From: an uncultured Sphingomonadales bacterium
GTDB taxonomy: Bacteria; Pseudomonadota; Alphaproteobacteria; Sphingomonadales; Sphingomonadaceae
NCBI GenBank assembly: GCA_903893935.1
Contig: CAITOD010000258.1
Span: 1 to 8,455, forward strand
DNA length: 8,455 nucleotides
Direction of reading: 5' to 3'
Made by a program: the position numbers and the translations under genes. Below the pieces are notes generated by a model. The model was not told the origin of the DNA, did not search any database, and worked only from the letters and a program-made list of their open reading frames with translations. Of this stretch, positions 7,316 to 8,455 are shown piece after piece (positions within the stretch are counted from its first letter, which is position 1; each line of letters opens with the position of its first letter).

Positions 7316-8229
7316 CCGAATGGCTTGGCCGGTTGCACGAACTGGCCGATGCGGGGCCGGTCGCGTTGATCAGCGTGCTGGCCTGCGAAGGGTCTGCACC
7401 ACGCGGGCCGGGCACGCGCATGTTGGTGACCAGCGATACTTTGGTTGGCACGATCGGCGGGGGTGCGCTGGAATTTCGCGCGGTGGAACAGGCCCGCGCC
7501 GCGCTGGCCCATCCGGCCGGCACCTGGCGGGTGCAGGATTATCCGCTTGGGCCGCTGCTGGGCCAATGCTGTGGTGGACGGGTGCGCGTGCTGGTGGAAC
7601 ATGTCGATCCCGGCGCGCTGGACTGGCTGACCGGGGCAGGCGAGGCCAGCATGCTGGAAACACGGCTGGCCAGCGGGGGTGTCGAGCGCCGCATTGCACC
7701 CGATGCGCAGCCATTGGCGGTATGCGCGCGCGGACCGCTGCCAGGCGCAGGTGCACGCTTTGTCGAAACGCTTGGCCGCTATCGCCGCCCGCTCTGGCTG
7801 TTTGGGGCGGGGCATGTCGGCCAGGCGATTGCGCGCCATGCGACGGCTTTGCCGTTCCGGCTGGCATGGTTTGATTCGCGCGACGAATATGGCCCCATCG
7901 ACGGCGTTACCGTGGTCGCCGCCGACCGGTTGGCGACGTGTGTGGCCGATGCGCCAGACGATGCGGCCGTCGTAATCCTGACCCACGATCACGGGCTGGA
8001 TTATCGGCTGACGCTTGCCGCGCTGCAACGTCGCCCGCTTGCCTTTGTCGGCCTGATCGGTTCGGGCACCAAGCGTGCGCGCTTTTTGTCGCGTCTGGCA
8101 CAAGACGGCCTTGGTCAAATCGATTGTGCCCTGCTGACCTGCCCGATCGGCCTGCCCGTGATACCGGGCAAAGAGCCGGACGTCATTGCCATTGCCACGC
8201 TGGCGCAATTGCTGGCTTTGGCCGGCTGA
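7312..8229 (+). CDS. xdhC: Xanthine dehydrogenase accessory protein XdhC
   Basis: This gene encodes a 305-residue molybdenum cofactor chaperone. In R. capsulatus, XdhC binds Moco, promotes its sulfuration and hands it to XdhB; it is not part of the finished enzyme. Features seen are a conserved N-terminal domain with CEGSAPRGPGTRMLV (25-39) and GTIGGGALE (46-54), the LGQCCGGRV motif (83-91) with the cysteine pair 86-87, a Rossmann-type LWLFGAGHVG (161-170), LTHDHGLDY (223-231), FVGLIGSGTKRARF (245-258) and the terminal CPIGLPVIPGKEPDVIAI (277-294). The length is normal. The ATG at 7312 overlaps the xdhB stop (ATGA), and no convincing ribosome binding site precedes it. It is the last gene of the operon visible here. 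Confidence 0.95.
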   Translation: MTEWLGRLHELADAGPVALISVLACEGSAPRGPGTRMLVTSDTLVGTIGGGALEFRAVEQARAALAHPAGTWRVQDYPLGPLLGQCCGGRVRVLVEHVDPGALDWLTGAGEASMLETRLASGGVERRIAPDAQPLAVCARGPLPGAGARFVETLGRYRRPLWLFGAGHVGQAIARHATALPFRLAWFDSRDEYGPIDGVTVVAADRLATCVADAPDDAAVVILTHDHGLDYRLTLAALQRRPLAFVGLIGSGTKRARFLSRLAQDGLGQIDCALLTCPIGLPVIPGKEPDVIAIATLAQLLALAG

Positions 8230-8249
8230 TCCCATCTGTCCGACCCTGC

Positions 8250-8262
8250 TGCAATTTTTGCA
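8250..8262. repeat. Short inverted repeat TGCAA-TTT-TTGCA
   Basis: Five-base arms TGCAA (8250-8254) and TTGCA (8258-8262) flank three T bases, about 20 bases after the xdhC stop. The arms are too short and AT-rich for a terminator stem, so a protein-binding site is more plausible. Confidence 0.35.
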
Positions 8263-8277
8263 ACGCTGTGTCGGATT

Positions 8278-8297
8278 CATTGCATTTGCTCGCAATG
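8278..8297. repeat. Inverted repeat CATTGC-N8-GCAATG
   Basis: Perfect six-base arms at 8278-8283 and 8292-8297 are separated by eight bases. No T run follows, so a terminator is unlikely. The arms contain the same TTGC/GCAA core as the inverted repeat 20-30 bases upstream, which may indicate related binding sites. Confidence 0.4.
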
Positions 8298-8359
8298 CAG
8301 CAACCGAATAGTCCCGGTCCCGAACGATGCGCGGGCGGCGTGTCACAGCCTGCCGCGGT

Positions 8360-8390
8360 CGCAACAAAGGCGGCAGATGCGCAACAAGGG
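8360..8390 (+). repeat. Short direct repeat, CGCAACAARGG twice, 20 bases apart
   Basis: CGCAACAAAGG at 8360-8370 and CGCAACAAGGG at 8380-8390 match at 10 of 11 positions. Their start-to-start distance of 20 bases is about two helical turns, the layout of tandem operator half-sites on one DNA face. The function is unknown, and chance cannot be excluded for words this short. Confidence 0.5.
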
Positions 8391-8455
8391 TTTTGCCATG
8401 CCGCACTGCAACATGATTGAAGGATAAAATCCGGGTGCGCCGATAACGGCGTTCC

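Larger units (their letters stand above)
8230..8455. other. Non-coding tail after xdhC, 226 bases
   Basis: I find no credible gene here. The first 80 bases (8231-8310) are about 50% GC by hand count, clearly lower than the operon. The stretch holds several TGCAA/TTGCA and GCAAC words, a pair of near-identical 11-mers (8360-8370 and 8380-8390) and small inverted repeats. No strong intrinsic terminator (GC-rich stem followed by a T run) is visible. A TAAAAT (8425-8430) looks like a -10 box and TTGCCA (8393-8398) like a -35 box, but they are 26 bases apart, too far for a standard sigma-70 promoter. The region may hold the 3' end of the operon transcript and control sites of a gene beyond the window. 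Confidence 0.6.

Noticed and set aside
7938..8420. A plus-strand open frame running from inside xdhC through the intergenic tail.
   Set aside because: Most of it overlaps xdhC in another frame, no ribosome binding site or domain is seen, and the translation resembles the other shadow frames.
8393..8430. A sigma-70 promoter from TTGCCA (8393) and TAAAAT (8425).
   Set aside because: The spacing of 26 bases is too long, and no gene start is visible after it in the window.
8435..8446. A new gene starting at GTG 8435 after an AGGA.
   Set aside because: The frame stops after three codons (TAA at 8444-8446).

Overview
This 8.4 kb window is almost entirely filled by one tightly packed, forward-strand operon for oxidative purine (xanthine/urate) breakdown. 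The coding DNA is very GC-rich, with codons strongly biased to G or C at the third position. The set of membrane-bound PuuD urate oxidase, PuuE allantoinase, HpxZ-like protein and two-subunit XdhAB plus XdhC fits an alphaproteobacterium. My guess is Sphingomonadales (Novosphingobium-like), but that is inferred from style and gene content, not from any marker gene.

Layout, 5' to 3': the C-terminal end of a class V aminotransferase of the ureidoglycine/alanine-glyoxylate type (2-334, cut by the window edge); puuE allantoinase (331-1212); an hpxZ-like gene (1209-1589); uraD OHCU decarboxylase (1586-2077, TTG start); puuD urate oxidase with a fused cytochrome c domain (2074-3270, GTG start); uraH 5-hydroxyisourate hydrolase (3267-3599); xdhA (3601-5034); xdhB (5027-7315); xdhC (7312-8229). 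A 226-base non-coding tail with short repeats (8230-8455) ends the window.

How the genes work together: XdhAB, matured by XdhC, oxidises hypoxanthine/xanthine to urate. PuuD oxidises urate to 5-hydroxyisourate and passes the electrons to a cytochrome c. UraH and UraD convert this to OHCU and then (S)-allantoin. PuuE opens allantoin to allantoate. Allantoate must then be hydrolysed by an enzyme not present here, and the aminotransferase would convert the resulting ureidoglycine plus glyoxylate into oxalurate plus glycine. HpxZ belongs to a family linked to oxalurate/oxamate use. Gene order is close to the reverse of pathway order.

Six of the eight gene junctions are 4-base start/stop overlaps, one is an 8-base overlap and one is a single-base gap. 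There is no room for internal promoters outside coding sequence, so the promoter probably lies upstream of the window. I see no mobile element, CRISPR array, tRNA or rRNA. I do not see a new biological system. The items most worth a second look are the HpxZ-like gene placed between allantoinase and uraD, and the short repeats in the 3' tail.
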